The notes below the pieces were generated by a model that had not been told where the DNA came from, ran no database searches, and saw only the letters and a program-made list of their open reading frames with translations. This document shows positions 21,781 to 34,314 of a stretch of 64,000 bases of DNA, one piece after another. The stretch covers positions 62,001 to 126,000 of the forward strand of contig JACGCK010000122.1 of NCBI GenBank assembly GCA_014925825.1. The letters are read 5' to 3'. This stretch comes from Pholiota molesta. Its lineage: Eukaryota > Basidiomycota > Agaricomycetes > Agaricales > Strophariaceae. Position 1 is the stretch's first letter; the number at the start of each line of letters is the position of its first letter. Position numbers and translations under genes: made by a program.

Positions 21781-22950
21781 ATAACTGAATTCAAGACAAA
21801 TCACAGGCCCGTTAACACGAAACGCCCAACTTTGAGTGTGATAATTATACCGATCATCTATGTTCAGATTTTATTCGTAGTAGAATTTGTTTACCCGACG
21901 GCCCGAGGACAGATGAAAGAATTTTAATGTTTGATGAGATGCATCAATACGAGGGTATACTTGAGATGGACCGCGAGTGAAGAAAGGGTGCGATGGACCT
22001 TGTTGGCGATGATGGTATTGGAGAAAAGCCCGTACCATACCGCCTCTTCTCCTGGAAACATAGCTCAGCGTAGGAAATTCCGTATATATCCTTACAATGC
22101 TCAGACAAACCTGATTATATTGAAGTCCATAGATAAGCCGGGACTTCAGTTGAGCATGGTCCGATGAACATATATTTGGGTGATAGGTGTTTCGACGATG
22201 TGCAATAAAACGACGTACCTTGCGACTAGTTCACTTTTGGCTGTGCTGGGTACCCATCGCTGTCCCTTCTTAGTAGGCCGCGGCCTCGGTAGATGTGCGT
22301 GCATGCTTGACCTGCACTGGTATTGCTGATGATTTGAGGATTCACCGAGCGCTGCCAGAACTTGTCTCGGTGTCGATAAATCAACGTCTAAAAAAAGCCT
22401 TTCTGTTTAGAGAAAAAAAATCGAATTTCGACGTAGCTTTCCCAATTGTCGTAATCTAACAACTTGCAAGGTTGATATTAGAAACATACACAAAAAGTTC
22501 AGGTCTCGCGGCCTCAAAGTTGTGCGGGCTTCAAAAATTGCAATGTCAAAACCTGTGCGGATTCAAATTTTGTCGTCCATTGAAATAAATCTTGGTTCAA
22601 AGCTGCTTTTGATGCCTCCTTGAATGCTAACCTTCGATCGAAAAACCCATGTTCGAGTGCTGGGACAAGTTACAATATGTCCTGGCTACTGAACCCCTAT
22701 GGTTAGTGTGATTCATGAACATCAGTTGAAAAGAGTAGAACGTACGGCGCGCTAACCAATTGGTGGAAATTTTGAACGAATTTGAAACAAAGTTAAGAGA
22801 GTTTGCGACTATTCTGTCTCAGAGAGATGGACTAGATCACGGACAGATTTGAGAGCAATGAAGCCTATTTGGCTTGCGTAGACCGAAATTGAGAGATGCG
22901 GATACATATACAAGTAGCAGAGCGATATGGTAAGAAAATGGATCAGCATT
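21781..22950. other. intergenic between MpaB-like copy 2 and SUMO, nothing recognised
   Basis: This holds the 3' ends of two convergent genes and AT-rich sequence without a supported gene. Confidence 0.5.
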
Positions 22951-23548
22951 TTATAGTGGTATTGGAGATCCGCCGCCCAGCTACAGAAATAGAATGTTCA
23001 GTACAACTGGCGGAATTGCACACAATATGTCACGCACCTGCTCCAAAAATGCATCTATTTGGTCTCCGTCTTCCATGCCCAGCTGGATATGATGTTATTG
23101 ACATAGAATATAGGCGTAGAAAGATGACATACCCCTGCCGGTGTATCTTCTTTGCCCACTCGTTGCCCCTCGTAGGTGAACTTGAAGGTCCCTGGCAAGG
23201 TAGTAAGCAAGCAAAAGGAGAAAGTCTGCAATTAGAGTCAAGAAGGTACTATTCCTCAAGAGACGCACCAGGTTCCTTGCCAAACCGTTTCTGTGAAAAA
23301 GATTGTAAGATGCTTTGGGGCGTCTAGATCTGAATCAGAGGGTACACACCTCGGCAGCTTCAAAGATCTTCGCGAACTTCATATTCGTCTTCACTTTCAC
23401 AGTAATTTCTAACCACAAAGAAAGAGAAAAGCCCCATCAGCCGTTAACTTGACGCGTTATTGCCAGAAGCACCGGCTAACATACGCGTGCCATCATGGGA
23501 GATGTTGAGGTTGAGCTTGGGCTTAACGTCTTCTGCTTCTTGTGACAT
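22951..23548 (-). CDS. SMT3: SUMO (Smt3) precursor, 6 exons
   Basis: SUMO is the ubiquitin-like modifier attached to lysines of nuclear and other proteins. Exons from the start are 23548-23485, 23408-23350, 23290-23269, 23191-23133, 23082-23038 and 22980-22951, giving a 92-aa precursor. Diagnostic pieces are DVKPKLNLNISHDGTQ, ITVKVKTNMKFAKIFEAAE, KRFGKEPGTFKFTYEGQRV, DTPAGLGMEDGDQIDAFLEQ and LGGGSPIPL. The diglycine is at residues 85-86, so SUMO protease would remove a six-residue tail after Gly86. The final exon is only 30 nt, placing the whole conjugation motif beyond the last intron. A simple read-through of that intron would stop early (TGA) and lose the diglycine. Confidence 0.97.
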
Positions 23549-24138
23549 GGTTCAAGGTGTGGTAATCAGGATGTAGAAGGTTGACCTTTAGAGTTACGCT
23601 CTGGCAGGGTAGATCCGACGTGGATAATTACTTGTGGTGGAGAGAAGGAAAGAGGCGATGTGACCATTCTGGCGCGCTCACGTGGGTGTGACCGTAAATC
23701 CCACGGCGATCATTATGATACTGTTATTTTTACATTGTCACGCTCTACAACAAAATCGATGTCTTTTCATTAGGTTATATTGACATGCTTTTGGAGGCGC
23801 AGGAGTGTTAAAGCAGTCAAATTTTCGGCCAATTTAGTCGCATACATATCCAGAAACAAAACCCTCTAGAAAACGATGGTTTTTAACATAACAGTCAGTC
23901 CTAAACCAGTCTTAAACCCAACTTAAACCAATCTCACTCTAAAAAAACATGGAGGGGAAAGCAATTCAAGACAACCCTACTACCTAGCATTGGCGATCAG
24001 TGCAAGTAACCAGTAACTACTATTAAGTATGTCCTTTGCCTTTCGCACGAATTGGCTTTGATACCACTAACACTACAGAGAGTCAAGACCATGGTGGCTG
24101 TTGGAAGGAATTTGATTGATATTTTTTAGCAATTAAAC
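23549..24138. other. SUMO promoter side and intergenic sequence
   Basis: This spans the upstream region of SUMO and the 3' flank of the dioxygenase gene. No further gene is supported. Confidence 0.5.
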
Positions 24139-25253
24139 TCAGTTCTTCAGAGAAAAACTAGTCGCCAGTTCTCGGGGTGCGTTATTGTACATAGTAATAA
24201 GGTTCTTCAGCATAGCTTTTGCAGTCCCATCTGGGAGAGTATCCTGGAATGCTTCTCCTTTCATCCACTCGAGACCGTGTTGGAGTATATTTCTAGCCCT
24301 CGAGACGCCGCCTTTGATGTCACCCATACAGCCGTGCAGAGTAGCGCGGGGCTCCTTGGAGTTGTACGCCGCGCAATGCAGAATATTGGAGTTGTAGAAT
24401 ACCGTTTCCCCGGCTGTTATATTTCAAGTCAGCTAAGCATATCGATAGAGAATTTCCGGGACTAACGCTGTAATACAAGTTGAATGGCTCCTGGCATGTC
24501 CAACGGATTTTCTGGAACCTGACCCAAAGATAATAAGCGCTGTTCTTCGGTCCGCGGAATCTTATGCGATCTTGGGACAATGAAGAGACAAGAGTCGGTG
24601 TATAGCGCACTGTTAGTCAAGAATGACATAAGATCATTGGAGAGTGCAAGTATTGTAGGAAACATACGTATTCCACTGCACCTATAGGAGTAAGTTACCG
24701 TCTATTAGCGCCTATGTGCAGACCCCAACAATTCATGATGATACATACACCGTATTGCCAATTTTTGAGCGCCTTCTGCTCTTCTTCCGCTGAAGCGTCT
24801 TCCGGTATATCATCACGATGCCATCGCAAAGCAAAATCATGCGAGACAGGATTTATAAGAAGATTCAAGAGCTCTAATAGTACCCAAAGCATAGAAATCA
24901 GATATCTCGCCACATCAAATGCCATTGCATCACTTACCCATCTGTAAATCATTTTCATTACAGTCCAAAAGTTCCGTGACTGCATGCAGAAACAGCGGAG
25001 AAGTATACCACTTGACAAACGCCGGCTCTTTTAGGTCTGGGTGCATAAGATGCTGTACGCCCCAAGAATCAGGGTTATCGTTGTCGAACGGCGGGAACTG
25101 CCTTCCAACGGTTCGACGATATGGCCACAGCCCGTTGCGTGTGCGCCTAATCGTTCTGTTGCAAGCTTTCTCGAGTTCATGCCGGTCTTCTGGTGCTATG
25201 AGATTCGGAATAACGACGTAGCCTTCAACATCGTAGAGAGTTTTATGGCTCAT
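24139..25253 (-). CDS. phytanoyl-CoA dioxygenase (PhyH) family protein, 5 exons
   Basis: PhyH-family enzymes are Fe(II)/2-oxoglutarate-dependent oxygenases. Exons from the start are 25253-24938, 24873-24749, 24682-24669, 24609-24467 and 24413-24139, coding for 290 aa. The N-terminus (residues about 9-25, EGYVVIPNLIAPEDRHELEK) is the usual PhyH opening. The iron-binding H-x-D appears as WHRDD (His124, Asp126), and NSNILHCAAYNSKEPR supplies the probable third ligand His212 and a 2-oxoglutarate-binding Arg near 222. Exon 3 is a 14-nt microexon encoding part of VQWNTALYTDSC. There is no signal peptide, so it is probably cytosolic or peroxisomal. The substrate is not deducible; fungal members act in lipid and secondary metabolism. 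Confidence 0.9.
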
Positions 25254-25778
25254 CGTCAATACCACGCCGGTGGATGAGGTCAAGTAAAGGAAGGAGAGAT
25301 ATCGGTTATCGTCCAGTCGAAAGCTGTTCTCGTGACACCATAAATCATGGAACAAATTTGGTCATGCATATGATCCTGAACAATTCAATTGAAGTTGAAC
25401 TCCAGCCTCAATCCTACACCTTGGAAGATATCAATCCATCGCGAGGGAAAGGAATTCATGTCATGAGTCATTACGAATAATAATATTGATACAAAGCAGT
25501 GGGATATCGTAAAGCCAAAGAAAGTTAGATGGTGGACACTGAACAGGACATGACAATGGTACAAAACACCCAAGCACGATGTCGCCCATGATGCAGCCCG
25601 CGGCGTATCAGTACCCGCTTCGGAAGCCTCCCAATATGTCCCATAGCATTCATCCATAATGGCGAAATAATCAGGCAACTACTAGGGTCTACCCAAACTT
25701 GACCCAAGCAGCATATTTTACTGTTGTCGTTTCATCAGGAATTTAGCCATTCTGTGATGAATAACCTTTCATAGTTAT

Positions 25779-28700
25779 TCAGTAAAGCTCATAGGAAGGA
25801 GATCCAAGCCATGCACCTTGAGGTCGATCGCTCGACTGCCATCCAGTCCCATCCTCCACCGGTCCGCGCGACGGGAGACGAGGCGGCGGCACCCCATCAG
25901 GTCCACGAGGCGGGTACCAATCATCCCGACTTCGAAAGTCAGCGACGGTGCTATGCCGTCTGCGATTGGTCGCCTGCGGCCCTGCTTCATACGAATTAAC
26001 GTCAACAGGGTGAGACGGGTAAGATACGTGATGCGAATAACGCGGAGGGGATGGGGGATGAGCAGGAGGCGACTGAGCGGGATGCTGTGCTCGGTAGTCT
26101 ACAGGCGGGTGCGAATAACCACTAGAGTGAGAATGCGCTAATGGTGGCGGGGGCGGAGGAGAATACATAGCAGGGTGGGGAGGAGGGTGAGGAGAATAGG
26201 GGCCCGGATAAGGAGCTGAGGCCGGAGGATACGGTGGTGAATACTGATTGGGATGCGGATACGTATATTGTCCATATGATGTATGTGGAGGAGTGGCAGG
26301 AGCGGATGGCTGAGCTCCATAGTATCCAGCATACTGCTGCTGAGGAGGCATAGTGGGAGAAGGATACGTAGCGCCAGGATAATGACTCTGAGCAGGAGGA
26401 GGCGGGTAAGGAGGAGGGTAGCTATTTCCATAAGGATCAGGATGACTATATCCCGGAGCGGCTTGATATCCAGGCCCAGGTCTATAGCCCATCCGATCGT
26501 CATAAGGATTTGCGTGAGGAGGGATATGGATATGCGGTGAACCTGCAGCAGAGGGTCCCACATGACGATGACCTGGGGGATGGCGGGCGACTCCTCCGCT
26601 TCTGTTTCCAGACCGGTCTTGGCCAACCGAACGCCCTGCACCAGCATAAGCGTTGGCGAAACCAAGACCTCTGGATCCAGTTGCATGAGGTTTCTTCCAC
26701 CGCGCATTACTCTGAGGCATGCCAGGCGGCATTACAGTCGGCGGTTTGGCCGGTAGGTCTACCGGCGGCTTTTGAAGTTTCCTAGGAGGCAGCTCCACAG
26801 AGCCTTCGCCTTGTTCAGAGCCATTGCCATTACCTTTCTTGCGCTTCTTGGGGTTCCGGGATTCCCCTTTGACATAGCGCTCAAACTCTTTACGCTTCGG
26901 AACATAGTTATCTCCACCGCCGTTGATCTGAGCCTCCCAGAATGGCACATAGTCGGCAGGTAGAGGGCCTCCTCTAAAACGTAAGAGATCGACCAAACCC
27001 TGTTCCGCAGCGTGATAAGCCACAGCAGCTTTAGCGTCACCCTTCGTTCGATATTCCGATTTCACAGTGTATTCTCGGACGTCCGGCTCGTCGGGGTTGG
27101 AAGAGATATCAGCTTTCAGAGTACATCCAAAGGCTATATTGAGCAGTGAATATCAGGGTTTTATCAACCTAAAAAAATAGATATGAAAACACTCACCATC
27201 TCGTTCACTTGTGAAAGTGAACGCAAGACGATTTCCCTGTCGAACTTTACCACATTCAGCAGAAAGTACCTGGAGAACCTTTTCATTTGCGAGCTTCCGT
27301 TTATCAGCTGGAAGCTTATTCTCTGTTTCCTCCTTTAGCCCACGGATATAGTTGCCTACGCCCTGAGACATGGCCAAAAGACAGACAGCCGACCTGGCAT
27401 CCGAGCGTTTAGGAAACTGGGGATCAACCAAGTAGGTCCTCGTTTCTTCGGGTCGATCGATGCGTAGAATACACCCGTGTACTATCAAGTTGTTAACACG
27501 AAGATTCAAAAATTAGAAACAAGCATAGACCCACATTTATGAATACCGTCGACAACCGGTGTAAAACCTGACACCAGGCGCCCACCTCTCGCCGACTGAA
27601 GCGTGACATTCAGCCAAGCAGGCGCGTTGATCTCCGCGGCCGACGCTTCTCCAACGTCTTCCGGGAATGGCTGGGGAAGAGTCTCGTAAAACTCTTGCAG
27701 CGTAACACCCTTGGTGGGTGGCGGGGGCGTGTCTCGAAGCCCATTATTGGCATCTTCATGCCCGTCATCAACGGGCTTGGGGGGTTCCGTTTGGCCGTTT
27801 CCGAATTGTATGAAGTCAATGACGCCTTCATCGAGGGCAACTTTAGCGCAAGCGATCTTCGCCGCTCGCACGCTGTTGTGCACTGGATCGACGGAATAGG
27901 ACTTGAACAGGTGTGCGTTCAGCGATATACGCAAGGCCGCTCCGTGTTCTGTATGATATATGAGCGATGTCAGAATATGAAATGGCAGAAAACGTACTTT
28001 TCTTATTTTTCGTGTCGTTATACAACACCCAGTGTGGCTTGACCTTGCCCAGCCTCCATTCCTTACAGCAGTCTTCGATCTTCTTCAGCGGTTCCTCTCC
28101 GAGATTCCATCTCGGAACCACTCCAGTGACCGGCGCCTCCTCGGCGTCTGGGTTATCAATCTCGACATCGAACGGATTGAGTAGGAGCCCCTTCTTCGCC
28201 TTCAAAGCGTCCGAGTCGCCTGAGACAATGAAATCGAGGGCGCCCATATCGACCGCAATCTGCGCCGCCTGGCCCTTGGCCTCCGCCCTGCGCGTGAACC
28301 CAGTGTCCGACTTGTACGACCGGGTCGCTCCTGTCGGACGCGTGATGGTCAGGATACATTGTTTGCCTGCAGCCATCCCCAAGGTCAGCGAAGAAATCGA
28401 AAAGGAAGGGTGAAAACGAGCGCACTTATCGGGTCAACCTCTTCCATGTACTCCCAGTTGAGACAGTCGGCAGTTCCAAAAACATTCTGGCTGGCTTGAC
28501 GGAGCAGCGACACATAATTTCTGGGGTTCTTGAGAGGCGAGTCTTTGGCCGGCTCTGCTTCGTCAGCGCCGTTGGGCTCCTTCTCTTTGTCGCTGTCCTT
28601 CTCCCTCTCTTTATCCTTCTCCGCAAGATCGACTTCAGGTAGCTGGAGATGAAAGGATATATCGTACGCAGCGGACACCGACGCGGCGTTGGACAGAAAA

Positions 28701-28834
28701 TCATCGATGGACAGCGCACCGAGGGACGTGAGTTCCCCGCAAACCGCGTCGAACGGCCGTGGCAAGTCGTCCAACTGGATCCAGTCGCCCTCAATGACGA
28801 CTTTAGACTTGTCGTCCACCTCCATTGTCGCCAT
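25779..28834 (-). CDS. protein with four dsRBD-like repeats and a Pro/Tyr-rich tail, 5 exons
   Basis: Exons from the start are 28834-28426, 28366-27998, 27948-27547, 27481-27197 and 27133-25779, coding for about 939 aa. I recognise no named family. After an acidic/charged N-terminal linker, four units of similar plan follow at about residues 104-190, 222-306, 340-439 and 452-541. Each has a short helix, three predicted beta strands and a closing Ala-rich helix ending in an aromatic or hydrophobic pair: AAQIAVDMGALDFI, AKIACAKVALDEGVIDFI, SAVCLLAMSQGVGNYI and KAAVAYHAAEQGLVDLL. That is the alpha-beta-beta-beta-alpha order of double-stranded RNA-binding domains, with a basic residue before each last helix. 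From about 560 the protein is low-complexity (Pro, Tyr, His, Ser, Gly). The exon 3/4 junction is the least certain. RNA binding is inference only. Confidence 0.7.
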
Positions 28835-29343
28835 TGAGAGGCGAAAAAGGGGATAAAAGGGATAAACTTTTGCAGAAGAAGAGGAGTGGCGTAAGGATGA
28901 TGATGGGAGTGATAGCCAGTCAAGGCAGCTCTGATGCGGCCCCAGTCGGCGATAGCCGCTTCTTGGTGCGCTCCAGCATTACGGTCATGATGATTACGAT
29001 GGCCTCTCATATCCCGACGCCCGACGCTCGTAGACCCAATGTATTACACCATAAGTACATCCAATTGGAAAGTACACATTACTGATGGGTATCTCCGAGG
29101 TACTTATTACAGGTAGCTATTTACATGGTGTCGATGTATCGGGGTATTCTACGTAGTAAATTGGTAACGAAGATGCCAATCGATGTGGTTATTGTAGTAG
29201 TAACGACAGTCTGTAAGAAAAGAGAGAGAGAAAAAGTCATGGGGCGGTGATGATAGTCTTGAGAGTCATCGACTAAAATAATTTACGATCCAGGCGTAAT
29301 TAAAGGAGTCCGTGTTGAAATGAAAAAAGTACGATCGGACACC
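28835..29343. other. intergenic between TVP38 and the dsRBD-like gene
   Basis: This carries the 5' side of the dsRBD-like gene and the 3' side of TVP38. There is a short GA run near 29220-29235. Nothing else is recognised. Confidence 0.5.
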
Positions 29344-31352
29344 TTAACGGATGACATTCTTCCTCACCGAGTATTCCGGCGGTTCTGGAAGATATGCGCC
29401 CGGCGGCAGACCGGGTTGGTGATGCGGGTTCGGCAGATCCTGATGGTGCGCTTCAGGTGAGCTGCTGTATGCAGTAGCGAACGTCGTCCCCGTCGATTCC
29501 TGATAATGGCCACCTTTATGGCCAGCCACGAGCGGCGTAACAGCTTCGTATCCTCCATAAGCCTCATCCGAATCCTCTTCGAACGACTGCCGCGGTACTG
29601 CATTCGGTGCAGAGTGTCCTGGCCGCCAGTCGCTACCGCTGCTATTGTTTACAAAGGTCGCCTGCGTGGGCGTTTGACCCATCTCCGGCGGGAAGTTCCC
29701 GCGTTGAGGATGCGGTGATTGCGTGGTTGAGTGGGTGTTGTGGGCCGCGTGTTGAGTAGTGGGTTCCCAACCAACAGAATATGTGCTGTCGTTGCGTCCA
29801 TGCACGTCATATACTCCGCCTTCTTCAACGTCTCTTGGGGTACTGAGGGGCATGAAAGGAGCTCCATTCGCGCGTGGTTTTGGTGCGAAGACGTTGAGGG
29901 AAGGATCGTTAAGAACGTATCCCTTTGCTTTCCCTTGTGCATCCCACCGTTGGTGTTGCCCTTGCATATTGCTCGTCAACGGAATAGCAGAATCGGATCC
30001 GGTTGGGTTGAACACATCTCCGCTAGCAGCGGATCCCGGATTCTGGTATGGCGAGACTCCTCTTAATAGTTTTGCTTGCCTGTAAGTACCGGTAAGACAA
30101 ATCGCCGAAGATCGAATGGACAGGATGATGCTGATAACTTACCGAGCTTTGCGCCGGTCGTAAATGACCAAAGGCTTTGCCTGGTTCATCTTACGGTACA
30201 GATACCAAACAGCGAGAACAGTAATGAGGAATGTGACAGCAAGAACTGCATCGCTGATAAGTCGACTCTTGCTGCTTGTTGGTGTTGTGGAGGACTCCAG
30301 GATAACACCCAAATATACAGTGATGAACTGCTTTGGCAGAGAAAGGATGGCCGCGATGGAGAAGACAATGACGCCCATACCACACGTGGAGAATATCGCA
30401 GTTGTGACTATGAAGAATATGAACAAAGAATTCAGGGAGGCAGATAATAAATACTCACAGTGGCCAGGGATCGCACTCAGACGAGCGATGAGCGCAACCT
30501 TGAATCCTCCGTCTCGTATGACACGGGCGAGACAAGCGTACCACATCTTATTCTTTTCCATCTTCACTCCCCGAGATCTGCAGCAATATTTGAACGCACT
30601 GTCCTTGTACGTCAGCAGCATTCGAAGTAGGCGAAGATTACTAAACGCACTAGAAGTTGCCAAGTTCACCCAAGAATGTGCCAGCGGCGACGATTCCAAA
30701 ACCAATCCATAATCCCCACACTAATCCACACAGAACTGCCACGATTTCATGCCCAAATAACTAGAGAGAAAGGATGATGAGTGTAGAGTCGAGTGACCTG
30801 ATGTGCTCTGGGACCTACCGGCGGGAATGAAATGACAAATAATATACCAATAGGTACAAGCCAGCCAAACTTAAGTCTAAGAATGGACAGTCAAAGACGA
30901 AAAGAAAAGGAGTAGCAACATAACGCACCCGTGCACCCAATTTGTGAACGGTTGTAACCAGTGTACAATTTGCGTATGGAAAATAGTGATTAGTGCAGTG
31001 AGCACAAGAATCACGAAGAATATAACATAGAACCCTATACAAGAATTCCAAAGCATAAGAGTCCGCCACGGAAAGCAGAAAGCAGAAACGCACAGAGCCA
31101 TTCTCTCCTAAACCAAAACTTCGGTTTCGATATCGTCTTCCAATCTATCGCGCCGGTATCGAGCTCTTTCTGTTCGCTGGGCGTCGGACTTGGTGTCCTG
31201 GACACCTGTCGTGGGTCTTCAGCGACCTTCGTCTCCACGGTCGATGTTGATTGCGCTGCACTGTAGGTAGGAAATAATAGGTTGGCCTGTGTCGGCGGGT
31301 AGCCACCTGTTGTCATGGGTCCCGGCCCAAAATGAGACTGCTGGCCCTGCAT
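29344..31352 (-). CDS. TVP38: TVP38/TMEM64 family Golgi membrane protein (VTT domain), 7 exons
   Basis: TVP38 is a multi-pass membrane protein of late Golgi/endosomal vesicles with a VTT (SNARE-associated Golgi) domain. Exons from the start are 31352-31094, 31034-30929, 30876-30819, 30760-30651, 30598-30459, 30407-30143 and 30079-29344, coding for 557 aa. The VTT core runs through VPIGILFVISFPPLFGHEIV, GLVWGLWIGFGIVAAGTFLG, ELGNFYAFKYCC and RVIRDGGFKVALIARLSAIP, then GHFTTAIFSTCGMGV. A disordered N-terminal segment of about 85 residues precedes the first membrane helix. The last exon adds a long cytosolic, low-complexity tail of about 245 residues, longer than in yeast Tvp38. The ATG at 31352 is the first in-frame methionine; upstream in-frame codons are not ATG. 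Confidence 0.92.
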
Positions 31353-34270
31353 TACTGCCTGCAAGCCAGTTACAAGGCGTATTTGAGCGAGTGGGAGCGG
31401 GAGGGGCGGAGGCGTGTGTTAGTGGAGAGAGGGAAGATGAGGGAAGTGATGGACATCAGCCATTCTTAAACAATGAATAGTAGTGTGGGAAGGCTGTGCT
31501 CGGCTTTCGTGCGCCTCATCTGTGCCCCACGCCCTTTCCACCTGGTCCATGCAACACCTTCATACTCAGCATCCTTCAGTAGCAATTCTCGTCGCCACGC
31601 TGGATTTCTCCTGGGCGACGGATGGCGACCCAGCAACACTTCGGCCTTCCGCTGGCACGACTACCTTGCGCCCATTTTGCGCCTACCTTGGCTGTGTCAT
31701 GCCAATAAATATGGATCGTCCACAAAAGGGTGCTTTCAACGCTTTATATATAACCCAACTACGTGCCAGCACTGCGGAGGGCACTGCAAAAGATCGATAA
31801 TGATCAAAGCAATTTATACTGCTTTTTATTGTGCATGGGCGGCCTGTCTACGCTATGCTAGCTGCGCCTCGGACGGTAACTGTTTTTGTTACTTTACAAC
31901 ACCTGTCAATGCAAAGCAAAGGCTGTTGATTGCTCAAGCGCTCGAGCCAAGGTGCAGGCCGGGGTGTGCAGAGTCTTGGTTCCTCAATATACTTATAACC
32001 CTAAAACCTGTTCATAATGACCTACTAGGAACATTTATCAAAAATATGGTCATGGTTCACAGTATACTCCGTTGGAATGGGCCAACAAATATCGACGACG
32101 ACAGTAAACCAAAGTCGAAATGAGTCCAAGTGAAAGCAGAAAATATCGGCTTACCCTTCTCCACCGGCACATATTCCACGATGACTACCTCTATCGCTTC
32201 GTTCGATAAATTCAATTTGCGCCCATCCAAGGAAGAACGCAGGCGCTCCATGTACGTATAATTCTATCCGCTTGATGCTTACCAGATATTCTAGAGCGAA
32301 GAGCCAAGTCAAACATTACAGAAACCTACGTGGCGAAGACCTACTACAGCGGAAGGAACACCCTGGAACATCCATCAGAATGCTCATCGTGAATTTGTCC
32401 TCAAGGCTTGTTAAGACGAATGGGCTCGTAAATTCAGCGCCCCATTCAGCGCTCTACCTGAAACAGGCAAATAAGCAGTAAATCCAACAACTTCCCATCT
32501 TAAACCACTGTTCTCCACTTCCATCCTAATTAGCTACCTTACCCGGCGCCTCTCCCAAAAAATGACCGCTGGTCAACGACGTTATATTCTTGGTTCGCGC
32601 CAAATTGAGAGCCGTACGGAGCTGCCTGCTTGACCGACGCGGCCGCCATAGCATGATCGTGTTAAAATTGCATGTAATCTCCGGGCTAAGGAAATTGCGA
32701 ACTGGGACATTGGCGATGGGCCTTCGAACAGCCTTTGCTGATGTCTTCGATCCAGCCATTGAGGATTGCGAAAACATCGACGACGAGCTGGGGGCTAAAA
32801 ATAGAACGCCCATACCAGGCATAATATCCTGATTGAGAAATCGTCGCCGTGTGCCACTTTGCTTGCCCTCGAGGCATGCATAATCAGTAGCTCAAGCCTT
32901 CATAATTCCGCATACTATATCCTCTTGATTGTAAGAAAAAGCAAGCGGTCTGGAACGGCTAGAAGTCGCCATTCCTTGACATTCTTGGCTGATATGACAG
33001 TACTTTGGTCAAGGTCCTGAAATTACTATCTAGCTCTGGGCTTGAGACCCGCCGCCTGACCAAGTGGGCATAGATGGCCAGTGGGGAGGCCCAGAAAGCA
33101 CTATCGAAACCACGTTTAGAATTCTCTGTCGTAAGATGGCAGATATCTAAGAGGGGATGATCGGAGAGGTCCTGAATTTCTGAAGATCCAAATTAGCCAG
33201 ACAGGTGCGGACAGGACCTTCCAATAGCTTTGTCCTTACAGGTAGGATTATAAACCGCTGGAATATAACCTTTTTGACATGAGATCACGTTGAAGGTGTC
33301 ATATCTGTGCATCGTTCAGAGCTACTTATGAGGACGCTTCATATCAGATTCATATACATACTTAAGAGCGCCGGTAGGTGACGCATCAGAAATAGACACC
33401 TAGATTACCGTGGGTTCATCCAGTAGGTATCCAGTTTGGAATTTTGTATCATTTCTAGCATAGAGATGGACACATTCTTGTGCGGAGAACTCTGGTCATT
33501 GACAAATGATGGTGGCATTATACACCACATGCCCATAAGGTTATGGATCGTAGTATCAGTGATTGTCTTGAGCGCGCATATCAGTGGACTATAAGTCCTT
33601 CTAGATATTGACTACTTGCTAATGAAGTTCATTGCGGGGCGGTCAAAGTGCAATAATTATAGACATTTTTTCTCAGCGACAGAAGCCTATTACCTTGTCA
33701 AAGAACTTGAACATTATCTGAATCTCTGGTAGCCATCTACAGACGGCAATGTCCAGCATTCGACGTATATATCCCCATGTCCACAGCTTAACTAGTCAAC
33801 TAGTCACTGGAGTACTCAAGAAGTTGATATTGGTAACGCCATTACACTGGATTGGTTACATTACTGCATCATTTTTAGCATTCGCATCTTGCTGGTCCTG
33901 ACGCCCATAGTATTCTTATCAAAACTGACAACTAGTATTGACAGAAACACCAACGCAGGCAAGAGTGGCTATCGGGTATAACAGAGTCATCTAGCATTTG
34001 CAATTCCATTTATTCCGCAGGGAAAAGCTTTACGGTATCATTCGCCTGATCCACAGTGGCGGCTCTGATTTCATAGCCTTCGCTCTCAATTCGCCTTCGA
34101 TGTCTATCAGTATCTCGAGAACCTCTTCTGCGTCCGGGGTGGGCGGATGGAGTAATACAATAGAATCCCAATACTCATCCATTTTCCGTTTCCAACGCAA
34201 AATGGTGGGTCTGACCGATTCTGACGGCAGCCTATGACCTCCGTCAACACAGGCCATGTAATATAGCGGG
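31353..34270. other. 2.9 kb between TVP38 and the DyP peroxidase, nothing recognised
   Basis: An open frame of about 216 codons (31473-32123, plus) and several shorter ones show no family features, codon bias or splice logic. From 32.9 to 34.2 kb the sequence is AT-richer with only short frames. Confidence 0.5.
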
Positions 34271-34278
34271 TATAAAAG
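34271..34278 (+). promoter_or_regulatory. TATA box of the DyP peroxidase gene
   Basis: TATAAAAG lies 44 bp upstream of the ATG at 34315, a consensus TATA element at ordinary spacing. Confidence 0.6.
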
Positions 34279-34314
34279 GAGAGTGGAAAGGCTGGAGACA
34301 TTAACACATTAATC

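Noticed and set aside
31473..32123. A 216-codon plus-strand frame
   Set aside because: No recognisable domain, skewed composition, no splice chain and no supporting promoter.
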